A stretch of DNA of 64,000 bases from an uncultured Oscillospiraceae bacterium (lineage in GTDB: Bacteria; Bacillota; Clostridia; Oscillospirales; Acutalibacteraceae): positions 17,281 to 81,280 of the forward strand of contig CAUGOD010000009.1 of assembly GCA_959601025.1 (NCBI GenBank), read 5' to 3'. Position numbers and translations under genes: made by a program. How positions within the stretch are numbered: position 1 is the stretch's first letter; every line of letters begins with the position of its first letter. Shown piece after piece: positions 25,899 through 38,177 of the stretch. The notes beneath the pieces are model-generated. The model did not search any database, had not been told where the DNA came from, and worked only from the letters and a program-made list of their open reading frames with translations.

Positions 25899-26440
25899 TA
25901 CCGTCTGCCGGCGTGAAAAATTCGGGAAAGGCGGGGATGCAGAAAGCGCTGATAAACCGTAACCACATTGGTCAGCGCGTAATCGTAAATCAGAAAAATC
26001 ACGTTACCCGCCAGGAGGAAGAGGAATGCCACGTTCACGCCGCCGAATACGAAGGTTTCCGGGTCAAGATGAAACACGAAAAGCATCAGCAGATAGGAAA
26101 GCACCATCGTAACGTTGAAAAGGCCCAGCTTGAGAAACCATTCCAGCGGGCGGAGACGAATCCGCTCCAGCTGGGATTTCAGCACCGGGTAATACCCGAA
26201 AAAGCTGACGAAAAGAACCTTGGCCTCCATGTCCGGCGCGACCAGCAGGGAAAGCAGGGCCACCGCCCCGTAAACCATCCAGCCGGTACCCACCCCCGCT
26301 TCGATCACAACGGGAATGAGCAGCGCGCCCGCGATGGCTGGAAGCGCATAGGTGCCCAGTGGGAACACCGTCATCAGCATAAACATCAGCGACAGCGCCC
26401 CGAATATCCCGCCGAGCGCCACTTTACCGCTTTGTCTCAA
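25898..26440 (-). CDS. Five- to six-helix membrane protein, ECF S-component-like
   Basis: The 180-residue product is almost wholly hydrophobic, with about five or six membrane helices. It starts RQSGKVALGGIFGALSLMF, which resembles the start of ECF-transporter substrate-binding (S) components and small YybS-like proteins. The cytoplasmic loop FGYYPVLKSQLERIRL is distinctive. I cannot name a substrate, and no ECF ATPase or T component is nearby. It stands alone between minisatellite DNA (26464-26601) and a terminator. Confidence 0.65.
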   Translation of the reverse strand: MRQSGKVALGGIFGALSLMFMLMTVFPLGTYALPAIAGALLIPVVIEAGVGTGWMVYGAVALLSLLVAPDMEAKVLFVSFFGYYPVLKSQLERIRLRPLEWFLKLGLFNVTMVLSYLLMLFVFHLDPETFVFGGVNVAFLFLLAGNVIFLIYDYALTNVVTVYQRFLHPRLSRIFHAGRR

Positions 26441-26463
26441 AACCGGTTTCCTCCCGTACGTTC

Positions 26464-26517
26464 CGTTTCAACCGTTTCAATCATTTCAACCGTTTGAACT
26501 GTTTCAACCATTTCAGC
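26464..26517. repeat. Six degenerate 9-bp tandem repeats
   Basis: Units CGTTTCAAC, CGTTTCAAT, CATTTCAAC, CGTTTGAAC, TGTTTCAAC, CATTTCAGC follow one another without gaps, just upstream of the membrane protein gene and 15 bases from another tandem array. Confidence 0.85.
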
Positions 26518-26532
26518 AAATTTCCCACCGCA

Positions 26533-26601
26533 CCTTTTACGGTGCGGTCACTGCTCCTTTTACGGTGCGGTCACTGCTCCTTTTACGGTGCGGTCACTGC
26601 T
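26533..26601. repeat. Three perfect 23-bp tandem repeats with a hairpin
   Basis: Three identical copies of a 23-bp unit (CCTTTTACGGTGCGGTCACT plus GCT). With the preceding ACCGCACC the first copy forms an 8-bp stem (ACCGCACC/GGTGCGGT). There is no spacer between copies, so this is a minisatellite and not a CRISPR. Confidence 0.9.
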
Positions 26602-26624
26602 CCGTTAGCGATATGGTCGCCCGC

Positions 26625-27251
26625 TCAACAGCAGCGGATCAGGTCGCCGCCCATGCATTCGCAGCAGCAGTCGGCGCAGATCAGGCTGGAGCACACGTCG
26701 CAGCCGGAGCAGCCGCCGGCGTTCGGATTCCCCGCCGGGCGGTATCCGCCGTTCCGCCGCTGCTGACTCATCTGATTAAAGGCGGTGCGGTATTCCATAT
26801 TGGATGGGTCCATCCGGCAGGCGGTGTTGAAATGACCGTAGGCGTCCTCCAGCCAGCCCTTCCGGTACAGCACGCTTCCCTTCAGAAAATACCATTCCGC
26901 ATCGCGGGAAGCGGCGGGAACCCCGTCCAGCAGCATTTCCGCGTCCAGCACCCGGCCGGAATTGATCATGCTGCGGATATCGTTGTAGCGGGAATTCCCG
27001 GAAGCCGACGCGCTGCCCGGCTGTCCGGCCGCATAACCGGCGGCTCCGCCACCCTGCTTACGCATCCGGACAATCGCGTCGTACGCTTCGTTGATCTCCT
27101 GCATCTTTTCCTGCGCCAGGTCGGACAGCGGGTTGTTGGCGTAGTTATCAGGGTGGTATTTCCGCGCCATTTCCCGATACGCCGCCTTCACCTCGTCGTC
27201 GGTCGCATTCGGACTGATTCCCAACACCTTATATGGATCGTTCACGCTCAT
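26625..27251 (-). CDS. DnaJ-domain protein with Cys-rich tail
   Basis: The 208-residue protein has an N-terminal J domain (about residues 1-65: VNDPYKVLGISPNATDDEVK, with the HPD motif in KYHPDNY). A Gly/Ala-rich linker, a TPR-like segment (about 115-165) and a C-terminal tail with about a dozen Cys (CSGCDVCSSLICADCCCECM) follow. It would stimulate Hsp70 ATPase through HPD. The Cys tail may bind metal. It has no DnaJ zinc-finger repeats, so it is not DnaJ itself. It lies 131 bases downstream of a DUF5685 gene on the same strand. The start at 27251 is preferred over an ATG four codons earlier. Confidence 0.88.
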   Translation of the reverse strand: MSVNDPYKVLGISPNATDDEVKAAYREMARKYHPDNYANNPLSDLAQEKMQEINEAYDAIVRMRKQGGGAAGYAAGQPGSASASGNSRYNDIRSMINSGRVLDAEMLLDGVPAASRDAEWYFLKGSVLYRKGWLEDAYGHFNTACRMDPSNMEYRTAFNQMSQQRRNGGYRPAGNPNAGGCSGCDVCSSLICADCCCECMGGDLIRCC

Positions 27252-27382
27252 ATTCCAAACCATGCCTTTCTTCTGTCCGCCCGCCCCGCAGAGGGGCTAT
27301 AGTGCAGCTCCGGGAAATCTTCCCCGACAGGATTGTGCAAGGGGACTTGCCTGCGCCGCGGCTTCGGTATTTCGCCTATCGC

Positions 27383-28306
27383 TTACGGAGAGCGGCGAAG
27401 CCGCTTCCGCTTTTTGACTCCTTTATTTTCATCGGCTTTGCCCGCCGCCACCTGCTTTTGCACCGCCGGCATCCCCTGCTCCAAAATATTGCGCAGAATA
27501 CCGTCGAAGCGACGGACGGTCAGCAGATTGTAAGCCGCCAGACATTCCGCCAGGCAGGCGTTCAGCGTCAGCAGGGCGTACTGCCGCGTTTCTTCCAGCC
27601 GTTCCGGCAGCTTTTCCGGCTGGTCGGCGGAGAGACCGCGGGAGAGGACGTAGGGATTGTAGCTCCCCTGCGCAAGGTCCTCCTTCAGATCGTCGACCGC
27701 GTCGATCAGGTAAATCCAGCGGCCGAGACAATAGCCGAAGCGATCCAGAACCTTCCGTTCCTTTTCATCGCGGGCGCCCTCGGCGGCCAGAAAGGCCAGC
27801 ATCCGGGCCGACGGCTCCGCCGCCGCGTCGATGGAGGCGGAGCCGCTTTTTTCCAGCGCTTCCTGCTGCTCCATGCACTCCCCGATCACCCGATCCAGCG
27901 CCGGCTGGCGTTCTTTCGCCTTTTTCCGGGCACGGGAGGCGAAAAGAAGCAGAAAACGGGAGGGCAGCGAACGCCAGAAGCCCCGGTCAGCGATATCATC
28001 CTTTACTTTATAATATACGAGAAGGGTCGCCGCGTCCGCAGCAAAGGATAGGTTTTCATTCTCGCAGCAGCAGGCGCGTTTTTTCAGCGGATGAAGCGCG
28101 CAGCGCCCCTGCCGAAAGCCGGCGCAGGCGTCGTCCAGCGCCATCCGGAACATGGCCAGAAAGGTAAAATCGTAGCTGAGCGTCATTCGAGCAAGCGGTC
28201 CGTACCGCTTGCCGAGCTGCTTGCACAAGGAACAGTATATCCCCTGATAGTGCTCATATTCCGCCATTTTCAGCTCCGGCTTATATATGCGCACATATCC
28301 GAACAT
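27383..28306 (-). CDS. DUF5685 family protein
   Basis: The 307-residue product starts MFGYVRIYKPELKMAEYEHY and continues with IYCSLCKQLGKRYG and MTLSYDFTFLAMF, the signature of the clostridial DUF5685 family. A Cys cluster (CALHPLKKRACCCENENL) may bind a metal, and the middle and C-terminal helical part (YCLGRWIYLIDAVDDLKEDL) recalls the all-alpha isoprenoid-synthase-like fold with an Asp-rich turn. Function unknown. The family is often seen next to DnaJ-domain genes, as here; the functional link is inference. Upstream in-frame ATGs exist (to 28450) but the family start is at 28306. Confidence 0.8.
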   Translation of the reverse strand: MFGYVRIYKPELKMAEYEHYQGIYCSLCKQLGKRYGPLARMTLSYDFTFLAMFRMALDDACAGFRQGRCALHPLKKRACCCENENLSFAADAATLLVYYKVKDDIADRGFWRSLPSRFLLLFASRARKKAKERQPALDRVIGECMEQQEALEKSGSASIDAAAEPSARMLAFLAAEGARDEKERKVLDRFGYCLGRWIYLIDAVDDLKEDLAQGSYNPYVLSRGLSADQPEKLPERLEETRQYALLTLNACLAECLAAYNLLTVRRFDGILRNILEQGMPAVQKQVAAGKADENKGVKKRKRLRRSP

Positions 28307-28561
28307 ACCCGTTTCCAAGCCTTTCCGTTTTCTCGGTTTCACCAGTTTTCGCTTTTCCAGCATTTTCATCATACAGGATTCGGGGCGAAAGTATATGAAA
28401 GAATTGTAAATATTCCTGAAAGAGCGCCCCGGCGCGCGGAGTTTCGACAAAAAGCTCCCCTGCGGAAAAACGCGGAGCGGACCGCTGAACGGCCGCTGAA
28501 AAGCGCCGTCCGGCGAATCCGCCGCGCCTGGGCAGAGGAGCCTCGCAGAGGGGCCTCTTTT

Positions 28562-31408
<2,847 letters not shown>

Positions 31409-31535
31409 GACTTTACTTTCCTTTATCCTGCCTGTATTTCCCCTTCATTCCCCGCCGGCAGAAGCGGAGACCGTCGGCCAGAAACCGGAAGTTTTCTCCG
31501 TCCGGTTCCCGGTGATGTATTCCTTTTTCTTTCCG

Positions 31536-33509
<1,974 letters not shown>

Positions 33510-33660
33510 GGACTACCTCCCTGTTATTACAACTGCCAGCGCTGTCGGCCGGGAAACTAGTGAAATGGATATTTAAAATCATGCAATGCGGAAAAGAAAG
33601 ACTTGAACAAAATGGAATGCTATGCTAACGTTGTTTGGCGGTGCGTTTCTTGTTCTTGAT

Positions 33661-33850
33661 ATTTTACCATAGCGCTGCCCGGCCGGGTTTTATGTGGATG
33701 TCATCCGGCAATGCAATCGAGAAATACCTGTCGGTATTTCTCTGGGACATTATTATACCATAGCGCCGCCCAACCAGATTCTCTGCCGGCGTTTGCTTGC
33801 GGCGCTACTGAGAAATGCCGTTGGCATTTCTCCTTGCCGACATTATACCA
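33661..33850 (-). repeat. Dispersed hairpin/promoter-box repeat, three-unit array (locus 2)
   Basis: Reading the minus strand, the boxes TGGTATAATG (33850-33841), TGGTATAATA (33760-33751) and ATGGTAAAAT (33670-33661) are exactly 90 bases apart. After the first two boxes come a short hairpin (GAGAAATGCC/GGCATTTCTC at 33811-33833, GAGAAATACC/GGTATTTCTC at 33719-33742). Between it and the next box lies a GC-rich hairpin with the core GGCAGAGAATCTGG (33762-33806 region). The array ends about 150 bases upstream of uvrB. Confidence 0.85.
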
Positions 33851-34228
33851 TTTACTCTTCCGTTTTAAAAGAGTGTTTCGCAACAACAGAACATATGTTT
33901 TTAACGCAGAGTTTGTTAATTGTGTATATTCGGTTGCTAATTGGAAAGTTCATCCATCTATTGCAGAGGAACTGTTTCAGGAAGCAATTTGAAACAATCC
34001 CCTTTGGGATATTGATATCTAACCTTAGTTTGCTTAATGCAGGACGAAAGCAACCGGATTGTTTTCTGCTTGGCGATAGGAACCATCAAATATTCCTCTG
34101 GTTTTTTGGATATACCAAAAATGAGCGGAGGGGCGGTATGTCCGGAAATACGGTAATTTGTCTGAATACGGCGTTTTACCGATAGCCGTACGGAGCTTCC
34201 TGCCGATCCGACGGATTTCGCGGAAAAG
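33851..34228. other. AT-rich intergenic segment, possible gene relic
   Basis: About 40% GC against about 60% around it (roughly 33% in 33901-33960). No intact gene is visible. One plus-strand frame reads RVFRNNRTYVFNAEFVNCVY and then ANWKVHPSIAEELFQEAI before a stop at 33992, which looks protein-like but has no start or homologue I recognise. It is flanked on both sides by repeat arrays. Confidence 0.5.
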
Positions 34229-34230
34229 TT

Positions 34231-34385
34231 GCAGCATCCGCCGCACTATGGTATAATAAATCCGGCTTTGCCGGATTTATCGAAAAACGATTGTCGGGCC
34301 AAAGGCCCAGCAAAGGATGGCAGAGAACCCGGCTCAGCGGCACTATGGTATAATGTCGGCAGGGAGAAATGCGACAGCATATCTT
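34231..34385 (+). repeat. Dispersed hairpin/promoter-box repeat, two boxes (locus 3)
   Basis: Boxes TGGTATAATA (34249-34258) and TGGTATAATG (34346-34355) lie 97 bases apart on the plus strand. Between them are a hairpin variant (AAATCCGGC/GCCGGATTT, 34257-34277) and the core GGCAGAGAACCCGGC. GGGAGAAATGCGACAGCAT follows the second box. The array faces the SGNH hydrolase gene. Confidence 0.85.
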
Positions 34386-34486
34386 ATTTACGCTGCCAGA
34401 AAGCCGGCAACGGCAGATATCGTCTCCGAGTCGGCGGAGTGCTTTACTCTATTTACAGGAATTCACATCACACCATCCATAAGGTC

Positions 34487-35317
34487 GTGTTCTTTTTGTC
34501 TAAATCAAAGCGTTCCGCGCCTATACGGAAAAAAAAGCATCCGGTGCGTACAGCGTTTTTCACCACGCTGATTGTCTGTCTGGCTGCTTTCAGCATGGTA
34601 TTCGCTCTGAATATCCATACCCTTCTGTCCGGAAGCAATCCCTGCGCGCCTTTTTTCGGAAATTTTCTGAATACGAACGCTTCCGGTGGTACGGACAACA
34701 GCGGCGGGCCAAACGCGCCGTCTTCGGATCAAAGCTTTCCGGAATATCTCGACGACACTATCTTTATCGGCGATTCCCGCACCAACGGTATGGTGAACTT
34801 TTCCTTTATCAACCGGAACAACGCCTACGCCATCGACGGCGTCAATCATCAGACAATGCGCACCGAGCGCTTTCTCACCATGAGCAGCACCGGACGGAAG
34901 CTGACCGCGGCGGAAGCCATCGGCGTGGTTAAGCCGATCCGGATGATCGTTTCCCTCGGTATCAACGGCGTGGCGTTTATGGGAGAAGAAAAATTCTTTT
35001 CCGAATACGCCGCGCTTTTGGACGAACTGCAGACGGCCTCTCCGGACAGCATTCTGGTGGTTCAATCCATTCTCCCCGTCTCCCAGACCAGGGAAGCGGA
35101 GTATCCTCAGCTCGCCAACGCGATTATTGACGCTTATAACCAGCGGCTGAAAACACTGACGCTGGAAAAGGGCGGCCGCTGGCTGGACACGGCGAACCTT
35201 TTAAAAAACTCACGGGGGTCTTTGAACACGATCTACGATTCAGGGGACGGGCTGCACTTCAACAAACGAGCGTATCAGGCTCTGTTTGATTACTATGACC
35301 AGCATCGTATTTACTGA
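34487..35317 (+). CDS. Membrane-anchored SGNH/GDSL-like hydrolase
   Basis: About 276 residues with an N-terminal membrane helix (TLIVCLAAFSMVFALNIHTL), a Gly/Ser/Asn-rich linker, and an SGNH-type domain. DDTIFIGDSRTNGM (block I, catalytic Ser), SLGINGV (block III, Asn replaced or shifted) and DGLHFNKRAY (block V, Asp-x-x-His) are visible. Such proteins de-acylate or acylate wall polysaccharide or act on peptidoglycan; the exact substrate is unknown. The start is unclear: GTG 34487 and TTG 34496 both follow AAGG; longer frames run into the repeat array, which supplies the nearest promoter-like box (34346). Confidence 0.75.
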   Translation: MFFLSKSKRSAPIRKKKHPVRTAFFTTLIVCLAAFSMVFALNIHTLLSGSNPCAPFFGNFLNTNASGGTDNSGGPNAPSSDQSFPEYLDDTIFIGDSRTNGMVNFSFINRNNAYAIDGVNHQTMRTERFLTMSSTGRKLTAAEAIGVVKPIRMIVSLGINGVAFMGEEKFFSEYAALLDELQTASPDSILVVQSILPVSQTREAEYPQLANAIIDAYNQRLKTLTLEKGGRWLDTANLLKNSRGSLNTIYDSGDGLHFNKRAYQALFDYYDQHRIY

Positions 35318-35349
35318 CGCCGGATCGGCGCCGAGGGGGCGTAAAAAGC

Positions 35350-35745
35350 ATGAAAATCGCGATCATTGGCAGCCGTAAGGCGCCGAAAGCCATCGCTGCG
35401 GCCATTCTTCCCTACATTCCCGCTGACGCGACCGAGATCGTCAGCGGCGGGGCGGAAGGCGTGGACAAGGCCGCCGAGGACATTGCCGCCTCGCTTTCCC
35501 TTCCCCTGCGCCGGTTTTTGCCGGATTATGAAAAATACGGGCATCGGGCGCCCTTGATGCGGAACCTGGAGATTATCGCCTATGCCGACGAGGTGCTGGC
35601 CTTTTGGGACGGCGCGTCCCGCGGAACCATGCACTGCGTAGCGGAATGCATCCGTTCCGGCAAGCCGGTGCGGGTGGTTCCCTTTTCCCCAGGAGCCGAA
35701 GGTCTCCCAACCGAAGGATTCCCTTCGGAGGAGGGCCGGCTTTGA
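35350..35745 (+). CDS. SLOG-superfamily (DUF2493-like) nucleotide-binding protein
   Basis: The 131-residue product starts MKIAIIGSRKAPKAIAAAIL and continues IVSGGAEGVDKAAEDIA and DEVLAFWDGASRGTMHCV. These are the Rossmann-like motifs of SLOG/DprA-LOG proteins, which bind nucleotides or nucleotide-derived ligands. Function unknown. It is 32 bases after the SGNH gene, probably cotranscribed. Confidence 0.82.
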   Translation: MKIAIIGSRKAPKAIAAAILPYIPADATEIVSGGAEGVDKAAEDIAASLSLPLRRFLPDYEKYGHRAPLMRNLEIIAYADEVLAFWDGASRGTMHCVAECIRSGKPVRVVPFSPGAEGLPTEGFPSEEGRL

Positions 35746-35798
35746 CCCTTCCCCGGCAGAATGACCGCAATTTTTCCTGAAAGGCTGGAACCGTAAGC

Positions 35799-36215
35799 AT
35801 GAGCGTCCTGAAAGGTAAAATCGAAGCCAGCATCACCCTGAGCAAATCGACCTGCTATTTTATGCGCACAGGAAAATGCTCGCTGAACGTTGTGACGGAT
35901 TATTATGTGGCCACCTCCACCCGTACCGCCGCGAACGATCTGCTGTACTGTCCCCGTCTCTACCGCGCCATGTGCAACCGGGAACGGATGAAGCCAATCG
36001 CCGTCACTCCCTGCGAATGCGGCCACGCCGAGGTCGTGTCCGGCCATCAGCGCGCCTGCATCGCCAGCCAGAAAAGCCTGGAGCTTTCCATTCAGCCGGC
36101 AGGTCCGGAATACAAAGCCGACTGTCCCCTCTGCTCCGGACAGATCACCTTTGAGGAAAATAGCGGCGGCACCCGCATCGTCGCCCTGCGGGTGCGGGTC
36201 GAGGAGGAGAAATAG
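35799..36215 (+). CDS. Uncharacterised Cys-containing protein
   Basis: A 138-residue product beginning MSVLKGKIEASITLSKSTCY. It has CxC and CxxC clusters (PCECGHAEVV at about residue 71 and DCPLCSGQITF at about 108) that could form a zinc ribbon, and no signal peptide or membrane segment. I do not recognise the family. It lies 53 bases after the SLOG gene on the same strand and ends before a strong two-way terminator, so it closes the SGNH-SLOG unit. Confidence 0.65.
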   Translation: MSVLKGKIEASITLSKSTCYFMRTGKCSLNVVTDYYVATSTRTAANDLLYCPRLYRAMCNRERMKPIAVTPCECGHAEVVSGHQRACIASQKSLELSIQPAGPEYKADCPLCSGQITFEENSGGTRIVALRVRVEEEK

Positions 36216-36278
36216 ACGCCGGAAGCCCCGGAATAAATGGCAAAGATGGTTGAATGACTCTATAAAAATATACGCTGC

Positions 36279-36323
36279 AAAAAAGGCGTGACGGAAATGG
36301 ATGCTTTCCGTCACGCCTTTTAT
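36279..36323. terminator. Two-way terminator
   Basis: Thirteen-base perfect arms (36285-36297 and 36305-36317) around a 7-base loop, with A and T runs on both sides. It ends the plus-strand unit at 36215 and the minus-strand unit at 36330. Confidence 0.92.
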
Positions 36324-36329
36324 CCTCTT

Positions 36330-37343
36330 TTATCCATCCGCCGCCTTTTTCAGCCGCAGCGCCAGCAAGCCGGAAAGAACATACAGCGCCGTCGCCGTTC
36401 CATCCGTTATCAGCGTAATAAGCCCCTGCGCCGAAAACGCCGTCATCACACCCAAAAGGCCGATAAACGTAAAGCCGGCGAACAGAAACTGGAAAACAGC
36501 AAACGCCGTCGCCGCGCGCAGAACGGGCGAACCGGTGCGGATAGAAGCGATGAAGCTACCGACAAGGCGGATGGAGAGAATATAGGGAACGACCGCCAGA
36601 CCCATAGCGATCAGGACGGCGAACACCATCACAACCAACGCCATCTGGATGACCATCCCGCCCATGGCATCCTCGATATCCGCCGACGAACGATCGCCGA
36701 AATACTCCCACAGCTGATCCAGCCAATCCGGAGAGTTGCTGAGATACAGGCAGAAACCGATAACGGCCAACAGCGAAACGACCATCAGGACAATCTGAGC
36801 AATCTGCACCACCCGAACCATCGTCAGTCCGGCGGTCGTCATTTTCCGGGAACGGTCGGACGCCGCCCGATAGGTCATCAGCAGCCCGACCGCAATCAGC
36901 AGCGAAGGGATCATGCTGAACGGCAGCGAAAGCGCCGTGGGAATCCGGCCAACCATCTCCCACAGCGGGTTTCCGTCCGCCGGACGCTCGGAGAGGAGGG
37001 TCAGCAGCGGCAGCGCCGCCTGGAGAAACAGCAGGACGATCACTCCAAGCGCCAGCTTGGAGGACGCGACGGCGCGCAGTCCCTCCATCCGTTCGGCGGG
37101 ACTTTTCCGACTATTCGGCATACCGGGCGCCGGATAGGCGGAATAATAAGGGATATATGGCTGTCCCGCAGGCTGTCCCGCAGGCTGTCCCGCGGCCGGC
37201 GGATAGGCCGCCGCGCCGTTCGGATCGCTTGACGCCGGCGGATTTTCCGCATACGGCGGCTCCGTCCCCAGCGCCTGGCCGCACCGGATGCAAAACCGGC
37301 TTTCGTCGTCGTTCAGCATTCCGCAATACCGACATGATTTCAT
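36330..37343 (-). CDS. Zinc-ribbon membrane protein
   Basis: The 337-residue protein starts with a zinc ribbon (CRYCGMLNDDESRFCIRCGQ, residues 4-23) and a Pro/Gly/Gln/Ala-rich cytoplasmic linker with three AGQP repeats. About six membrane helices follow (roughly 100-120, 145-165, 175-200, 230-260, 275-305, 310-330). It resembles the many zinc-ribbon membrane proteins of Clostridia with no assigned role. It is 83 bases downstream of the sirtuin gene. The three repeats come from a 12-bp DNA repeat (CTGTCCCGCAGG, near 37162-37197). Confidence 0.8.
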   Translation of the reverse strand: MKSCRYCGMLNDDESRFCIRCGQALGTEPPYAENPPASSDPNGAAAYPPAAGQPAGQPAGQPYIPYYSAYPAPGMPNSRKSPAERMEGLRAVASSKLALGVIVLLFLQAALPLLTLLSERPADGNPLWEMVGRIPTALSLPFSMIPSLLIAVGLLMTYRAASDRSRKMTTAGLTMVRVVQIAQIVLMVVSLLAVIGFCLYLSNSPDWLDQLWEYFGDRSSADIEDAMGGMVIQMALVVMVFAVLIAMGLAVVPYILSIRLVGSFIASIRTGSPVLRAATAFAVFQFLFAGFTFIGLLGVMTAFSAQGLITLITDGTATALYVLSGLLALRLKKAADG

Positions 37344-37426
37344 TGTGCTTTCTCCCTTTCCTGCTTTCCTTTTTATAGCGGCCGCACGGCGGCTTTCGAG
37401 CGGTTCTTCCCTTTTCCTTCCGTCCT

Positions 37427-38173
37427 TCAGGTATGGGCTGCCGCCGCGGCCAGGATATCCCCCAGCGCGCCGGGCAGCAGCAGGTCGGCCTCCTCGTCCA
37501 TAGGCGTGGGGGATTTGTTGATGAGAACCAACCGGTTCCCCTGGTAATAGCGGAGCATTCCGGCGGCCGGATATACCGCCAGCGAGGTACCGCCGACAAA
37601 CAGAAGGTCCGCTTCCCCGATCGTCTGCACGGCGCGGCGCGTCACCTCCTCGTCCAACGGTTCCTCATACAGCACCACGTCCGGCTTGATGATCCCGCCG
37701 CAGGGACAGCGGGGAACTCCCTCGCTTTCCAGAATCGCGCCCAGCCCGAAGAAGCGGCCGCACTCCACACAGTGATTGCGGTGCACCGAGCCGTGCAGCT
37801 CCAGCACCTCCCGACTTCCCGCCGCCTGGTGCAATCCGTCGATATTCTGGGTAATCACCGCGCTCAGCTTTCCTTCCCGTTCCCACTGCGCCAGCACACG
37901 GTGGGCGCGGTTCGGCCGAGCCGAGGGGCAGAGCATTTTTTCCCGGTAAAAACGGAAAAACTCCTCCGGATTACGGAGGAAAAAGCGATGGGACAGGATC
38001 GTCTCCGGCGGAAACCGGTATTGCTGATGATACAGCCCGTCGGTGCTACGAAAATCCGGGATGCCGCTTTCGGTGGAAACGCCGGCCCCGCCGAAAAACA
38101 CCAGGCGGCGGCTTTCCCCCACCCACCGGCGAAGCGTTTCCAGCCCGGCTCCGTCTCTTTCCCATTTTTCCAT
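37427..38173 (-). CDS. NAD-dependent protein deacylase (sirtuin, Sir2 family)
   Basis: A 248-residue sirtuin. FFGGAGVSTESGIPDFRS is the NAD site, TQNIDGLHQAAG and the catalytic LHGS follow, and CVEC...CPCGG gives the zinc site. It removes acyl groups from protein lysines using NAD. It starts 4 bases after the YgjP-type protease stop, so the two are cotranscribed. Confidence 0.95.
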   Translation of the reverse strand: MEKWERDGAGLETLRRWVGESRRLVFFGGAGVSTESGIPDFRSTDGLYHQQYRFPPETILSHRFFLRNPEEFFRFYREKMLCPSARPNRAHRVLAQWEREGKLSAVITQNIDGLHQAAGSREVLELHGSVHRNHCVECGRFFGLGAILESEGVPRCPCGGIIKPDVVLYEEPLDEEVTRRAVQTIGEADLLFVGGTSLAVYPAAGMLRYYQGNRLVLINKSPTPMDEEADLLLPGALGDILAAAAAHT

Positions 38174-38177
38174 TCGT

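Noticed and set aside
26533..26601. CRISPR-like direct repeats
   Set aside because: The three 23-bp units are directly adjacent with no spacers, so this is a tandem repeat.
33694..34185. 163-residue plus-strand ORF
   Set aside because: Its first half is translated repeat DNA and the rest has no recognisable protein or ribosome binding site.
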